Shown here: piece by piece, positions 25,784-35,480 of the stretch
How positions within the stretch are numbered: the first letter of the stretch is position 1
Layout of the letters: each line of letters starts with the position of its first letter
Source of the DNA: Deltaproteobacteria bacterium UBA5205
GTDB lineage: Bacteria; Desulfobacterota; Syntrophorhabdia; Syntrophorhabdales; Syntrophorhabdaceae
DNA length: 64,000 nt
Direction: 5' to 3'
NCBI GenBank assembly: GCA_002412715.1
Contig: DHVP01000024.1
Coordinates: 1 to 64,000 of the forward strand
Translations under genes and position numbers: made by a program
Notes under the pieces: model-generated
What the model saw: the letters and a program-made list of their open reading frames with translations, nothing else
Told to the model about the DNA's origin: nothing
Database searches by the model: none

Positions 25784-28287
25784 TCCTCCCTGATCTGCAT
25801 GACGGGGTATTTGCGAATTACCGACCAGAGCGGGTATGCACAGGCAGCGAGGCTTGCAGTGAGCGTCGTCAGTGCCGTCACCAGGTAGGGCCGGGCGGTG
25901 AAATGATAGAAGATGGTCCAGTTGAAGCTCTGGAGGTTGATGACCTTGATGAGGATGACGGCGAAGACGGTTCCGACAACGGTGCTCATGAGAAAACTTA
26001 CGAGCCCCAGCCCCAGGCTTTCCGCGATGGTCATGCGGGCCACGTCACCTGTCGAGAACCCCAGGGCACGGTAGATGCCGAACTCCTTCTGCCGTTCGAC
26101 AAAAAGGGTCATCAGAGCTCCGGCGATGCCGAAAAAGGCGACGATGATCGCCAGAACACGCATCGAGCGCGTAACCGCGAAGGTGCTGTCGAAGATATCG
26201 AGTATCCTTTTGTGGAACTCCTCGCGGGTGGCGAAGGGAAGGCCAAGGGAGCGGGCCCTCAGTTTCACCTGATCGATGATCTTTGCGCGATCGGGATTCC
26301 CTTCGTCGATGAAGATGCCCAGACTGTTTATGGTCCTGTCACCAAAGAGTTTGAGATAGGTAGACCGGTCCATCATGATGACCCCGTGTTCCGAAGCGTA
26401 ATCATAGAACACGGCGCCTATGGAGAGGTCCGCGGGGCCGCGAGCCGTCTCGATGGTGATCCGGTCACCCCTTTTGACGTTGAACCGCCGGGAGAAACTC
26501 TCGGAAACGATGGCCCCGCCTTGTTTAACCGGTTCCCAGTTCTCGTCCCCGCCCTCCAGCCAGCCGAACCGGTCGTATCGCTGAAGCACGGACGCGTCTA
26601 TGGAGGTGATGGAGGCCGGTTTGCCCCTGAAGGTTATCGGGACGTTGCGAAAGACGTCGATGCCGCCGATACCCGGTAACCTTTTCAGTTCTTCATAAAA
26701 CTCTTCCGGAACGTTTACATCGGCCTTTGTGGAGATGTAGAGTTCGCCCCTCAGTTGACTGTTCATCCACCACACAAGGGATTGGCGAAAGCTGTCGATC
26801 ATGGAGCCGAGGCCGATGGACATGGAAAGGGTGATCATGAAGGCGGCAACGGCAACGGAGGTCCTGCCCAGGTTCTCCCTGATGTTCCCGATGGCTATCT
26901 TGCCGGCGAGTCCCATGGCACCGGAAAAAAGACGTTTCATGACGGGTACCAGCAGGATGATCACAAACCCCGCGAACAGGCTGGCACCGAGAAGAAAGGC
27001 AAAGGCACCGGCGAAACCGATATACACGTTCAGAAAAGACAGCCCGAAAAGGGTGAGGGCCGCCGCCAGGCAGACCAGCCCCGACAGTGCTATCGTCTTC
27101 ATTCTTCTTGATGCGCCGCGGGAGGCGATCCTTCCCCGCAGGACCTCAACGGGTTGGACGCGGCGAAGCTCGAGAAGCGATGGCAGACAGCCCACGATGC
27201 TGGCGGCGCAGCCGAGGAAAACCCCTCCCGCCAGGTTCCAGAAAGACCAGGGGAGTACGGAGGGTTTCAGAAAGAAGTAGAGCGTGCTTATGGTATTACC
27301 GACAATCTTCACAAGAAACCCGCTCAGCAGGTAGCCGAGAACCCCGCCGAGGGCGCCCCCGGCGACCCCGAGAAGGAGGACCTCGACAAGAAAAGCTGCC
27401 GTGACCTGGCCGCGGGACGCGCCCATGGCCAGCAGGATACCCGCATCCCTGCGCCTGCTTACCACGGCAAACATGGCCGTGTTGTAGATGAGGAAGACGC
27501 CGACAAAAAGGGCAAAGAGCGATAATGCCTGAAGATTGAGCCTGAAGGCGCCAAGAAGCGCCGATAAGGTTTGCGCCTTCTGGGTGTTGGATTCGATCGT
27601 GAAACCCGTGGCCCATCGCCCGCGAAATGCATCCTCGTCGGTGACGACAAGGTCGGCCCGGTCGACATATCCCCTCATGCGAAAGAATTCCTGGGCATGG
27701 CCGATATCGATGATGAGAAGGGGTTCTCCGGAGGGATTGGGAAAGACGTGAACGACCCGCAGAGGTCCCTGTATGGTTTTGAAAGTGCTGCCCGGGGAAA
27801 GGTTCAGCCTTCTGGCTACGTTCTCATCGACGAGGACCGCCCCGGGATCGAACAGGAAGGATGAAAAGGCCTCCTCTTTCGCATTATTCCTGGCGGAAGA
27901 GGCTATCCGGGCAGTAAGGGTACGGACATCCTTGTCAAGAAAGGGGTCAACGCCGAGCATGCGAACTTGCTCGCCCCCCTCCAGTCTTACCTTCCGGTCG
28001 ATGACGGGAGCGAAATATTTTACCGCGGGGTCTTCCATGACTTTGGCGAGCAGCCCTTCTTCCATTGGCCCGGCCGGGCGTGCAATGGTATGGGTTGTCC
28101 CTCCGCGAAGGAAATCTACGGCGCTTCCCAGGCTCTGAAGGGCCGACCGGGAGGCCAGCGTCATTCCCACCGCGGCAGCCACCCCAAAGGCGATGCCGAG
28201 AAGTTGGAGGACGCTCAGGCTTTTTCGCCGGACCAGATACCGCAGGAATGACCGGATGACACCGTTCAAGGGGCAAGGCCCTCGCAC
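25780..28287 (-). CDS. FtsX-like ABC transporter permease (AttF/AttG-like fusion)
   Basis: An 835-residue inner-membrane protein with two FtsX-type halves, each with a MacB-like periplasmic domain followed by membrane segments (about 260-400 and 700-830); ten hydrophobic segments are visible in all. The second half has RVLAIIVAFFGIAGALMTLF and EFGIYRALGFSTGDV, a motif of LolC/E-like exporters. Such permeases drive lipid or lipoprotein movement across the envelope rather than import. It overlaps the ATPase gene by 22 bases and the AttH-like gene by 4. Confidence 0.92.
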   Translation of the reverse strand: MRGPCPLNGVIRSFLRYLVRRKSLSVLQLLGIAFGVAAAVGMTLASRSALQSLGSAVDFLRGGTTHTIARPAGPMEEGLLAKVMEDPAVKYFAPVIDRKVRLEGGEQVRMLGVDPFLDKDVRTLTARIASSARNNAKEEAFSSFLFDPGAVLVDENVARRLNLSPGSTFKTIQGPLRVVHVFPNPSGEPLLIIDIGHAQEFFRMRGYVDRADLVVTDEDAFRGRWATGFTIESNTQKAQTLSALLGAFRLNLQALSLFALFVGVFLIYNTAMFAVVSRRRDAGILLAMGASRGQVTAAFLVEVLLLGVAGGALGGVLGYLLSGFLVKIVGNTISTLYFFLKPSVLPWSFWNLAGGVFLGCAASIVGCLPSLLELRRVQPVEVLRGRIASRGASRRMKTIALSGLVCLAAALTLFGLSFLNVYIGFAGAFAFLLGASLFAGFVIILLVPVMKRLFSGAMGLAGKIAIGNIRENLGRTSVAVAAFMITLSMSIGLGSMIDSFRQSLVWWMNSQLRGELYISTKADVNVPEEFYEELKRLPGIGGIDVFRNVPITFRGKPASITSIDASVLQRYDRFGWLEGGDENWEPVKQGGAIVSESFSRRFNVKRGDRITIETARGPADLSIGAVFYDYASEHGVIMMDRSTYLKLFGDRTINSLGIFIDEGNPDRAKIIDQVKLRARSLGLPFATREEFHKRILDIFDSTFAVTRSMRVLAIIVAFFGIAGALMTLFVERQKEFGIYRALGFSTGDVARMTIAESLGLGLVSFLMSTVVGTVFAVILIKVINLQSFNWTIFYHFTARPYLVTALTTLTASLAACAYPLWSVIRKYPVMQIREE

Positions 28288-28961
28288 GAGCTTTCTTCAA
28301 AGATCCTGCCATCGCTCATGCGCAGGACCCTGTCGGCATATTCGCAGGTGTTGAGGGCGTGGCTCACCATCATGAGAGTCGCTCCGGCTTCACGGCACCT
28401 CCTGACAAGCAGATCCAGCACTTGTGTTCCCGTAACGGAGTCGAGATTGCCCGTGGGTTCGTCGGCAAGGATGATGGGAGGGCTTTTGACAAGGGCCCTT
28501 GCTATGGCGACCCGCTGTTGTTCGCCGCCGGAGAGTTCATGGGGGAAGCGCCCTTCCTTGCCGGACAGGCCTACAAGCGCCAGCGCTTCCAGGGCGGGCC
28601 GCCTGTCGGACGCACCCGCCAGTTCGAGGGACAAGAGGATGTTCTCAAGCGCCGTGAGCGTCGGCAGGAGATTGAAGAACTGGAAGACAAAACCCAACTT
28701 CTTGCGCCGAAGGAGGGTTCTGCCCCCTTCGCCGAGTACCGCCAGATCCTCGCCGTCGATCTCAATACGGCCTTTCGTCGGCGCGTCCAGACCGGCGATG
28801 AGATTGAGGAGCGTGGTCTTTCCGGAGCCGCTCTTTCCGAAGAGGGCTATGATCTGGCCTTTTGTGATCTCGAGGTCGATACCTCTGAGCGCCATGCCGC
28901 CGTGCCCTTCGTCCTCGTACTCTTTCCACAGGCCATATGTCCTAATTATCGCAGGCCCCAT
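28266..28961 (-). CDS. ABC transporter ATP-binding protein (LolD/AttE-like)
   Basis: A 231-residue ATPase driving the adjacent permease. Walker A is GKSGSGKTT, the signature is LSGGEQQRVAIARAL and Walker B is ILADEPTGNLD, the MacB/LolD pattern. I start it at 28961 because AAAGGA precedes that ATG; an in-frame start 41 codons upstream lacks similarity. In 28962-29211 I see no gene; it presumably holds the promoter of this three-gene unit. Confidence 0.95.
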   Translation of the reverse strand: MGPAIIRTYGLWKEYEDEGHGGMALRGIDLEITKGQIIALFGKSGSGKTTLLNLIAGLDAPTKGRIEIDGEDLAVLGEGGRTLLRRKKLGFVFQFFNLLPTLTALENILLSLELAGASDRRPALEALALVGLSGKEGRFPHELSGGEQQRVAIARALVKSPPIILADEPTGNLDSVTGTQVLDLLVRRCREAGATLMMVSHALNTCEYADRVLRMSDGRIFEESSCEGLAP

Positions 28962-29211
28962 ATCCCAAGTCCTTTCGTTCTTACCGATGCGGCAAGGTTT
29001 CACTTCGTCGTTCGCATCGCGGAAGCCTTTAAAAAAGCGTTTGCGATGGAATTCAATATATGCCTGAAACAAGAAAATGTCCAATGAATGGAGACGATAT
29101 AGAGATCGAGACGATACAAGCTGTCAACGTGAAACGCGACGCATGGATAAGAGGTTTTATCGACAGGGTCATAATAGACGAGCCTTGGTTGCTGTATCGC
29201 CCTTCCTTGTG

Positions 29212-29940
29212 TTATTTCTGCCTCTTCGGCGGCAGGAATATTTCGAAAGGCGTGTAAGGAACCAAAAGAAGGTCATGTGGTTGCCCGATCTCTTCGGCGC
29301 TGAGAAGGCCCAGGTGTTCGAGGTGGGGAATGTCAACGCGGGCGGCGCGGCAGACCCTTGGCTTTAAGGGTTCGTGAAATATCTCAAGCCTGAGAAGGTT
29401 TCCCCATGCCGTGTAGAAACCCGCGACGGGGTCCATGAGATACTGAAGGGCATCGGCGGGGCTTGAGAACGGGTCGAGGGCGGCAAGCGACGGCGCGGTT
29501 TCGACAGCACGGACGGCCAACGGCCCGTGCCAGTTGCCTTCCACGCGGTAATCATCATAATGTCCGTCGGGGCCGGTGCCGCTGAAGATATCGAAGGAAC
29601 AGCTTTCCACGGGCATTCCAGAAAGGGTTTTGTACAGAAAGGTGATGAGTCTGCCCCTGATCCCGCATTTTATGAAATAGACCGCCGGTGCGCCGGTTTG
29701 AGGGTCTACGACATAGGTCCTGATATTGATCTGGTCGAAAGGGATGGGCGGGGCAGGGATATGAAAGGCCTTCTTCGTGTTACCCTTGAATATTACAAGG
29801 GAGAGGAAGGCATTGTCGCCGTCGACCGTCGCGGGCGTGAGAACGCGGGGGATATGACGCGCGATCCGCGCCGCGGGCAGCAGGTAAGAGATGTAAAGCA
29901 TGTCTTTGAGGGCCATGACCACGGAAGGTGCGTGTTTCAT
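29212..29940 (-). CDS. DUF2071 / YqjF-like protein
   Basis: A 242-residue protein of the DUF2071 group, related in fold to acetoacetate decarboxylase. It shows the segments HIPRVLTPATVDGDNAFLS, INIRTYVVDPQTGAPAVYF and a C-terminal PHLEHLGLL block. No activity is established for this family. Whether the conserved lysine of true decarboxylases is present cannot be judged by eye. It is probably monocistronic. Confidence 0.8.
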   Translation of the reverse strand: MKHAPSVVMALKDMLYISYLLPAARIARHIPRVLTPATVDGDNAFLSLVIFKGNTKKAFHIPAPPIPFDQINIRTYVVDPQTGAPAVYFIKCGIRGRLITFLYKTLSGMPVESCSFDIFSGTGPDGHYDDYRVEGNWHGPLAVRAVETAPSLAALDPFSSPADALQYLMDPVAGFYTAWGNLLRLEIFHEPLKPRVCRAARVDIPHLEHLGLLSAEEIGQPHDLLLVPYTPFEIFLPPKRQK

Positions 29941-29973
29941 AGTGAAACTATAGTATGGGGGCCGACAAAAGGC

Positions 29974-30107
29974 AACCCGGCTGTGGATATGGTCACGGGG
30001 GAAGAGACGATCCCTATCGCGGAGGACGACGAAGGGTTGCGCCGCTTTGTGCGCTGTCGCTGAATAGCTTTATCAACAAGATCCGGGAGGTGCTGGACAG
30101 GCGGTAG
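29974..30107 (+). pseudogene. Relic of a response-regulator receiver domain
   Basis: Two pieces of a receiver domain lie back to back with the middle missing. Frame 1 from 29974 reads AVDMVTGEETIPIAEDDEGLRRFVR, matching the linker and first strand of a hybrid-kinase receiver (compare ETILIAEDNTELCKL in the kinase at 87-5930), then stops at 30061. In another frame LSLNSFINKIREVLDRR ends at TAG 30105, matching the receiver C-terminus (compare LLAKIREVLDRQ). Roughly 80-90 central residues, including the phospho-Asp, are gone. It is on the opposite strand to its neighbours and has no start or upstream kinase. Confidence 0.75.
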
Positions 30108-30109
30108 GT

Positions 30110-31099
30110 TTACTGTCCCCTGCCCCTCTTCCCTGCGGTCCTAAAATCGATGAGTACCTTGAGGGTGTTGCGCTTTTTCGCAGAAACGAAGGCCTTCTTT
30201 GCCTCTTCGGGGGGAAAGACCGCCGAAATGAGCGGTTTGACGTCGATGCGGCCTTCAGCGAGGGCCTTCAGAGCTGGTTTGAAAGGGCCGCAGCGGGAGC
30301 CGACAACGGTGATCTCGTCGATGACCAGGGGAGCGAGGTTGATGGGAGCGCCATGAGCCACAGTGCTTTTCAAAACGATCGTCCCGCGCGGTCTTGTGAG
30401 CTCCATGGCGGTCTCGAAGCCATTGGCGCTGCCCGTTGCCTCCACGACGATGTCGTATTTGCTGTTCGGCGGGAGGTCTTTTGTCAGCACCACCGGCACA
30501 CCCTGATCCCGGGCAATGCGCAGCTTAGAAGGGTGTTTTCCCGCCAGGGTCAGCTCGACCCCGGTGAGCCTGAGTGCGAGGGCACAGAGAATGCCGAGCT
30601 TCCCGTCCCCGAGGACAAGAACCTTATCGGGGGGCCTTATCCTGATTTGCTCCAGTATCTCGAAAGCGGCGGCGAGCGGTTCGGCGAAGACTGCCTCGTC
30701 GTCGGTGAGGCCATCGGGTATCTCGTGGAGGTTTCGCGCGGGGAGCGTCATGTATTCGGCGAGCGCGCCCTCCCTTCCCAGTATACCGAGGGTTGTCCTG
30801 TGGGGGCAGTGCTTTTCCAGACCTGCGAGGCACAGGTCGCAGCAGCGGCAGCCGCAGTTTATCTCACCGACGACCCGTTTCCCGATCAGTCTCCTCGACC
30901 TGCCGCCCACGGCCTCCACTATGCCCGTGAACTCGTGGCCGATGATCCCGTGAAACCCCAGGTAACCCCTGGTTATCTCCATGTCGGTATTGCAGATGCC
31001 GGCCATAGTGACTCTGATGAGGGCCTCCCCGGACACAGGCATCGGTTTTTGTCTGTCATGAGTGAACGTGAGACCCCCGTCAAAGACTATCGCTTTCAT
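30110..31099 (-). CDS. Zinc-dependent medium-chain dehydrogenase
   Basis: A 329-residue member of the zinc alcohol/sorbitol/threonine dehydrogenase family. Catalytic zinc residues are in GICNTDMEI and GHEFTG, structural zinc cysteines in the CGCRCCDLC segment with a further Cys, and the NAD(P) site is VLVLGDGKLGILC. The polyol-type arrangement suggests a sorbitol-, threonine- or alcohol-type substrate, which cannot be fixed. It starts directly next to the nudC stop, so the two are co-transcribed. Confidence 0.9.
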   Translation of the reverse strand: MKAIVFDGGLTFTHDRQKPMPVSGEALIRVTMAGICNTDMEITRGYLGFHGIIGHEFTGIVEAVGGRSRRLIGKRVVGEINCGCRCCDLCLAGLEKHCPHRTTLGILGREGALAEYMTLPARNLHEIPDGLTDDEAVFAEPLAAAFEILEQIRIRPPDKVLVLGDGKLGILCALALRLTGVELTLAGKHPSKLRIARDQGVPVVLTKDLPPNSKYDIVVEATGSANGFETAMELTRPRGTIVLKSTVAHGAPINLAPLVIDEITVVGSRCGPFKPALKALAEGRIDVKPLISAVFPPEEAKKAFVSAKKRNTLKVLIDFRTAGKRGRGQ

Positions 31100-31897
<798 letters not shown>

Positions 31898-32041
31898 CGC
31901 AAGAGTCCTTTCTTTTATGTATGAAATCAATACTGCACGGGGCCGGGAAAGTCAAGAAGGAAGGCCCGGGGCTGACATGCGGGCGGAACGGAAGTTTTTC
32001 TCGTAGAAAAAGAAAAAAGATGCTATTATATCCCAATACAG

Positions 32042-32479
32042 GTGAACGCCATCGTTATATCGACAGAAAACATAGAGACACGTCCGCAGGTTCCTGTTAT
32101 CTCCGAGGCGCGAAGAGGCGAAGACGCCCGCCGGGATAGCGGAGGCGACGCGGAGTCAAGAAGGGCCCTGCCCTCATTTCTTTCTACTTTTGACAGAGTT
32201 GCGATCAGTTCACATAAGAAAACGGTGCAGGCAGCAGACGATTGCGTCGTTGCCTACGTGCCCGCAACGGTAACACTCAAACCGGTCACGACAGAAAAAA
32301 AGACCAGTTCAGAAATGGCGGTCAATCATTCCGCGGCGGCCACCGGCAGCGAGATCGCCCGGGACGGCAGAGCTGCCGGTCCTTACGACCTCAACGTACA
32401 AACCATGGCAATGAAACGGTATGGAGAAGCGAGTTCATACCGGAATTGGCATCCGACCACCTTCGAGATCGTGATATAG
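32042..32479 (+). CDS. Hypothetical protein
   Basis: A 145-residue predicted protein starting at GTG. An extended -10 (TGCTATTAT, 32021-32029) lies only 12 bases upstream, so the message would have almost no leader. The N-terminal half is rich in Arg, Asp, Ser and Thr and looks disordered; the C-terminus ends SSYRNWHPTTFEIVI. No family is recognised and no Shine-Dalgarno sequence is seen, so it could be spurious. The 32480-32640 gap contains only the hrcA promoter. Confidence 0.45.
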   Translation: MNAIVISTENIETRPQVPVISEARRGEDARRDSGGDAESRRALPSFLSTFDRVAISSHKKTVQAADDCVVAYVPATVTLKPVTTEKKTSSEMAVNHSAAATGSEIARDGRAAGPYDLNVQTMAMKRYGEASSYRNWHPTTFEIVI

Positions 32480-32600
32480 GATCGAAAATCTACCCCGGAG
32501 AGTCTTCGTACAGGCTGTGAGATTTGCCGTTTCTCTGTCGGCGGAATCGGGGAACGCGGAAATTCTCTTGCGGCGCCAACGGGGGGCTATCGCCATTTTC

Positions 32601-32629
32601 TTGACAAAGACAGGCCAGATAATTAATTT
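32601..32629 (+). promoter_or_regulatory. Promoter of hrcA-grpE-dnaJ
   Basis: TTGACA (32601-32606), 17 bases, TAATTT (32624-32629). Transcription would start about 5 bases before the hrcA ATG. No CIRCE operator (TTAGCACTC-N9-GAGTGCTAA) is visible around it. Confidence 0.65.
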
Positions 32630-32640
32630 ATTGTATCAGA

Positions 32641-33684
32641 ATGAAAGGGTTGCGGGAAATTTTGAATGACCGTGAGAAGTCTGTGTTGGAACTCATCGTC
32701 GAGAATTACATTGTCTTCGCTGAGCCGATAGGTTCCATTACGATCTCCAAAGCAATGAAGAAGAAAGTCAGCTCCGCCACGATTCGCAACACCATGAGCG
32801 AATTGGAGGAGCTGGGTTTTCTCTATAAGCCCCATGCGGTGGCCGGACGGGTGCCGACTCCAAAAGCATTTCGCTATTACGTGAATAGCCTGCCGGCTTC
32901 GGGGGTTCCGGGAAAAAAGGAACTGAAGGCCCTGGAGACGCTGTCCCGGCTCCGGTACGCATACACGGAAGAGGTAATGGCGGATGCGTCGCGGGTGCTC
33001 GCCGCCATTTCGCGATGCCCGAGTATTGTTGTCGAGCCCAGGGTGGATACGATGCTTTTCAAGGAAGTTGAGTTCGTCAGACTTTCCCGGGACACCATTC
33101 TCATCGTCCTCGTTACGACATCGGGCATGGTGCACAGGAGGTTCGTCGATACCGGCGAAGACATCGAGCAAGGCGTTCTTGACGAGATGAAACACTATAT
33201 GAACGAACGTTTCTCCGGCATGCCCTTTTACGCGCTGAAGGAAAACATCATCAAGGATATGCGAAAGGACAGGGAAAACTTTCAGACCCTCTATCGGAAG
33301 ATACAGGATGCCCTGGATGTGCTTGTGGGTGAAGAAGAGAAGAGGGAGATTTATATAGAAGGGGCGTCGAAAATGATCGGCATCCCGGAATTTTCCGACG
33401 TCGAAAAGCTCAAAGACCTTTTCAAAGCGCTTGAAAACAAGGAAAGATTGATACAATTACTTGACAGGTATCTGAGCGAAGAAGGGATTAATGTGATTCT
33501 GGGAAGCGAAAGTGACATGAAAGGGATGGAGGGTATGAGCATCATAACCTCCGCCTACCGGATAGGGCAGAACAGCTACGGTTTGCTCGGTATCATCGGG
33601 CCGATGAGGATGAATTATTCACGTCTGATCCCGATAGTCGATTATACGGCGCGGGCCGTCACAGATCTGTTTAAATTGATGTGA
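32641..33684 (+). CDS. hrcA: Heat-shock repressor HrcA
   Basis: A 347-residue transcription repressor. The N-terminal winged helix (about 8-90) has the family segments EPIGSITISKAM, SSATIRNTMSELEELGF and GRVPTPKAFRYYV; the C-terminal part (GSESDMKGMEGMSIITSAYRIG, GPMRMNYSRLIPIVDY) is the GAF-like effector domain. In other bacteria HrcA binds CIRCE and its activity depends on GroEL. It leads an operon with grpE and dnaJ. No ribosome binding site precedes the ATG, and a TTG at codon 8 is an alternative start. Confidence 0.96.
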   Translation: MKGLREILNDREKSVLELIVENYIVFAEPIGSITISKAMKKKVSSATIRNTMSELEELGFLYKPHAVAGRVPTPKAFRYYVNSLPASGVPGKKELKALETLSRLRYAYTEEVMADASRVLAAISRCPSIVVEPRVDTMLFKEVEFVRLSRDTILIVLVTTSGMVHRRFVDTGEDIEQGVLDEMKHYMNERFSGMPFYALKENIIKDMRKDRENFQTLYRKIQDALDVLVGEEEKREIYIEGASKMIGIPEFSDVEKLKDLFKALENKERLIQLLDRYLSEEGINVILGSESDMKGMEGMSIITSAYRIGQNSYGLLGIIGPMRMNYSRLIPIVDYTARAVTDLFKLM

Positions 33685-33693
33685 GGATCCTGA

Positions 33694-34296
33694 ATGAACG
33701 AAAAAGACAAAGATCAGCTTCTTGACGAGAAAGAAGAAAGATGCGAAAGCAAGGCCGAAGAAAAGGGAAACGGGCATAAACACGAGGATCACAAAAAGAA
33801 AAAGAAAAGAGATGATGCCTCCGTTGAGCTGGAAAAAGAAATCGGCGAGAAGGATGCAAAGATCAAATCCCTCGAGGAAAAGCTGCTCTATCTTGGGGCT
33901 GATTTCGAGAACTTCAAGAAGATCAAGACCAAAGAAAAGCAGGACACCCTCAAATACGCAAACGAGGTGATTATCAAGGAGCTGCTCCCTGTCATCGATC
34001 ATCTTGAAATGGCCTTGAAACACTCTGAATCTACTGAGGATTATAAATCCATCTACGAAGGGGTAAAGATCACCCTTAACGAGTTCCTGAAGGTGCTTGA
34101 GAAAGCAGGCGCCAGGCCGATAGAAGCCGTGGGCCAGAAATTCGACCCTAACTTTCACGAGGCTCTCTATCAGGAAGAGCATGAAGACAAGGAGCCCGAT
34201 ACGGTGGTTTCGGAATTCCAGAAGGGGTATCTCCTGAACGAAAGACTCATCAGACCATCACGGGTAGGGGTTTCCAAAAAGCCCGAGATCCAGTAA
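33694..34296 (+). CDS. grpE: Nucleotide exchange factor GrpE
   Basis: A 200-residue DnaK co-chaperone. An unusually charged N-terminal stretch (about 1-50, Lys/Glu-rich) is followed by the long coiled coil, the DFENFKK segment and the beta-wing domain with GQKFDPNFHEALYQ and GYLLNERLIRPSRVGVSK. It starts 9 bases after hrcA. Confidence 0.96.
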   Translation: MNEKDKDQLLDEKEERCESKAEEKGNGHKHEDHKKKKKRDDASVELEKEIGEKDAKIKSLEEKLLYLGADFENFKKIKTKEKQDTLKYANEVIIKELLPVIDHLEMALKHSESTEDYKSIYEGVKITLNEFLKVLEKAGARPIEAVGQKFDPNFHEALYQEEHEDKEPDTVVSEFQKGYLLNERLIRPSRVGVSKKPEIQ

Positions 34297-34314
34297 ACGA
34301 CAGAAAGGCGCATC

Positions 34315-35412
34315 ATGAGAGGCAGGCACGTGGACTATTACGAGGTCCTCAACGTATCGCGGGGGGCCACCGACGAAGAAATAAAGAAGGCATACCGCAA
34401 ACTTGCCCTTCAATTCCATCCCGACCGCAACCCCGGAGACCATCAGGCTGAGGAAAAATTCAAGGAGATCAATGAGGCCTACGAGGTTCTGGGAGATGTC
34501 CAGAAGAGAAATCATTACGAGCGATTCGGGGCGGCCGGCGACATGGGGTCGGCCTTCGATTTTGGATTTCAGGGGAATTTCGATTCCGTTTTCAACGACC
34601 TCTTCAGTGATTTCTTCGGCAATCAACGACCCCGCCAGAGAAAGGGCGGCGATCTCAGGTACAATCTCACCATAGAATTCGAGGAAGCGATATTCGGTGG
34701 AGAGAAAGAGATCGAGATCCCGAAGGAAGAGAGATGCCCTGTCTGCAATGGTTCGCGGGTAGAACCGGGCTATGAGCCTGTAATATGTAAACAGTGCGGC
34801 GGGCGTGGCCAGGTCCGCCAGAGCCATGGTTTTTTTACGATCAACAGGACCTGTGAATATTGCGGTGGTGAGGGCCAGGTCATAAAGCACCCCTGCAAGA
34901 ACTGCAAGGGGAAGGGGACGGTCAAGACTAAAAAGAAGCTGAAGGTCAGGATACCACCGGGTGTCGACAACAACAGCCGCCTCAAACTGAGGGGCGAAGG
35001 AATGCAGCAGCCCGGCGATACCGTTCCCGGTGACCTTTTTATCGTATTGCAGGTAAAGGAACACGCCATATTCGAGCGGGCTGGTGACGATATCATCGTT
35101 CAGGTCGACGTCGGTTTTCCGCTTTTGTGCCTTGGGGGCGAGATTACGATCCCCACTATCGAAGGCGAATCAGTTCTCAAGATACCCGCCGGAACACAGC
35201 AAGGGAAAGTGTTCAGGCTCAAAAACCTCGGCGTCAGCAAGTCGAACGGCTACGGCAGGGGGGACCAGCTCGTATATCTCAACATCGTTATCCCCTCGGA
35301 CCTGACGGACCGGCAGAAGACCCTCGTCGAAGAACTGGCGACGGAATTCAAGGACTCCTCACCGACAACACGCAAGGGCTTCAAGGAAAAATTCATGGAG
35401 TTTTTTGAGTGA
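34315..35412 (+). CDS. dnaJ: DnaJ co-chaperone
   Basis: A 365-residue type I J-protein. J domain (about 1-70) with the HPD motif in FHPDRNPGD, a Gly/Phe stretch (AFDFGFQGNFDSVF), four zinc-binding CXXC motifs (CPVC, CKQC, CEYC, CKNC) and the C-terminal substrate domain. It lies directly after grpE, without a dnaK gene between or beside them, so its Hsp70 partner must be elsewhere. Confidence 0.97.
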   Translation: MRGRHVDYYEVLNVSRGATDEEIKKAYRKLALQFHPDRNPGDHQAEEKFKEINEAYEVLGDVQKRNHYERFGAAGDMGSAFDFGFQGNFDSVFNDLFSDFFGNQRPRQRKGGDLRYNLTIEFEEAIFGGEKEIEIPKEERCPVCNGSRVEPGYEPVICKQCGGRGQVRQSHGFFTINRTCEYCGGEGQVIKHPCKNCKGKGTVKTKKKLKVRIPPGVDNNSRLKLRGEGMQQPGDTVPGDLFIVLQVKEHAIFERAGDDIIVQVDVGFPLLCLGGEITIPTIEGESVLKIPAGTQQGKVFRLKNLGVSKSNGYGRGDQLVYLNIVIPSDLTDRQKTLVEELATEFKDSSPTTRKGFKEKFMEFFE

Positions 35413-35480
35413 AGAGAGGTCATGGGTCATAGGTAATGGGTAAGAGGCTATTTATCTTTCCCATCACCCATCACCCATCT
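35413..35480. repeat. Short ATGGGT/ACCCAT repeat hairpin
   Basis: Between convergent dnaJ and htpG, repeats of the form CATGGGT/TAATGGGT are answered by CCCATCACCCATCACCCAT, so the segment can fold as an imperfect hairpin. It may act as a bidirectional terminator or be simple-sequence DNA. Confidence 0.5.
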
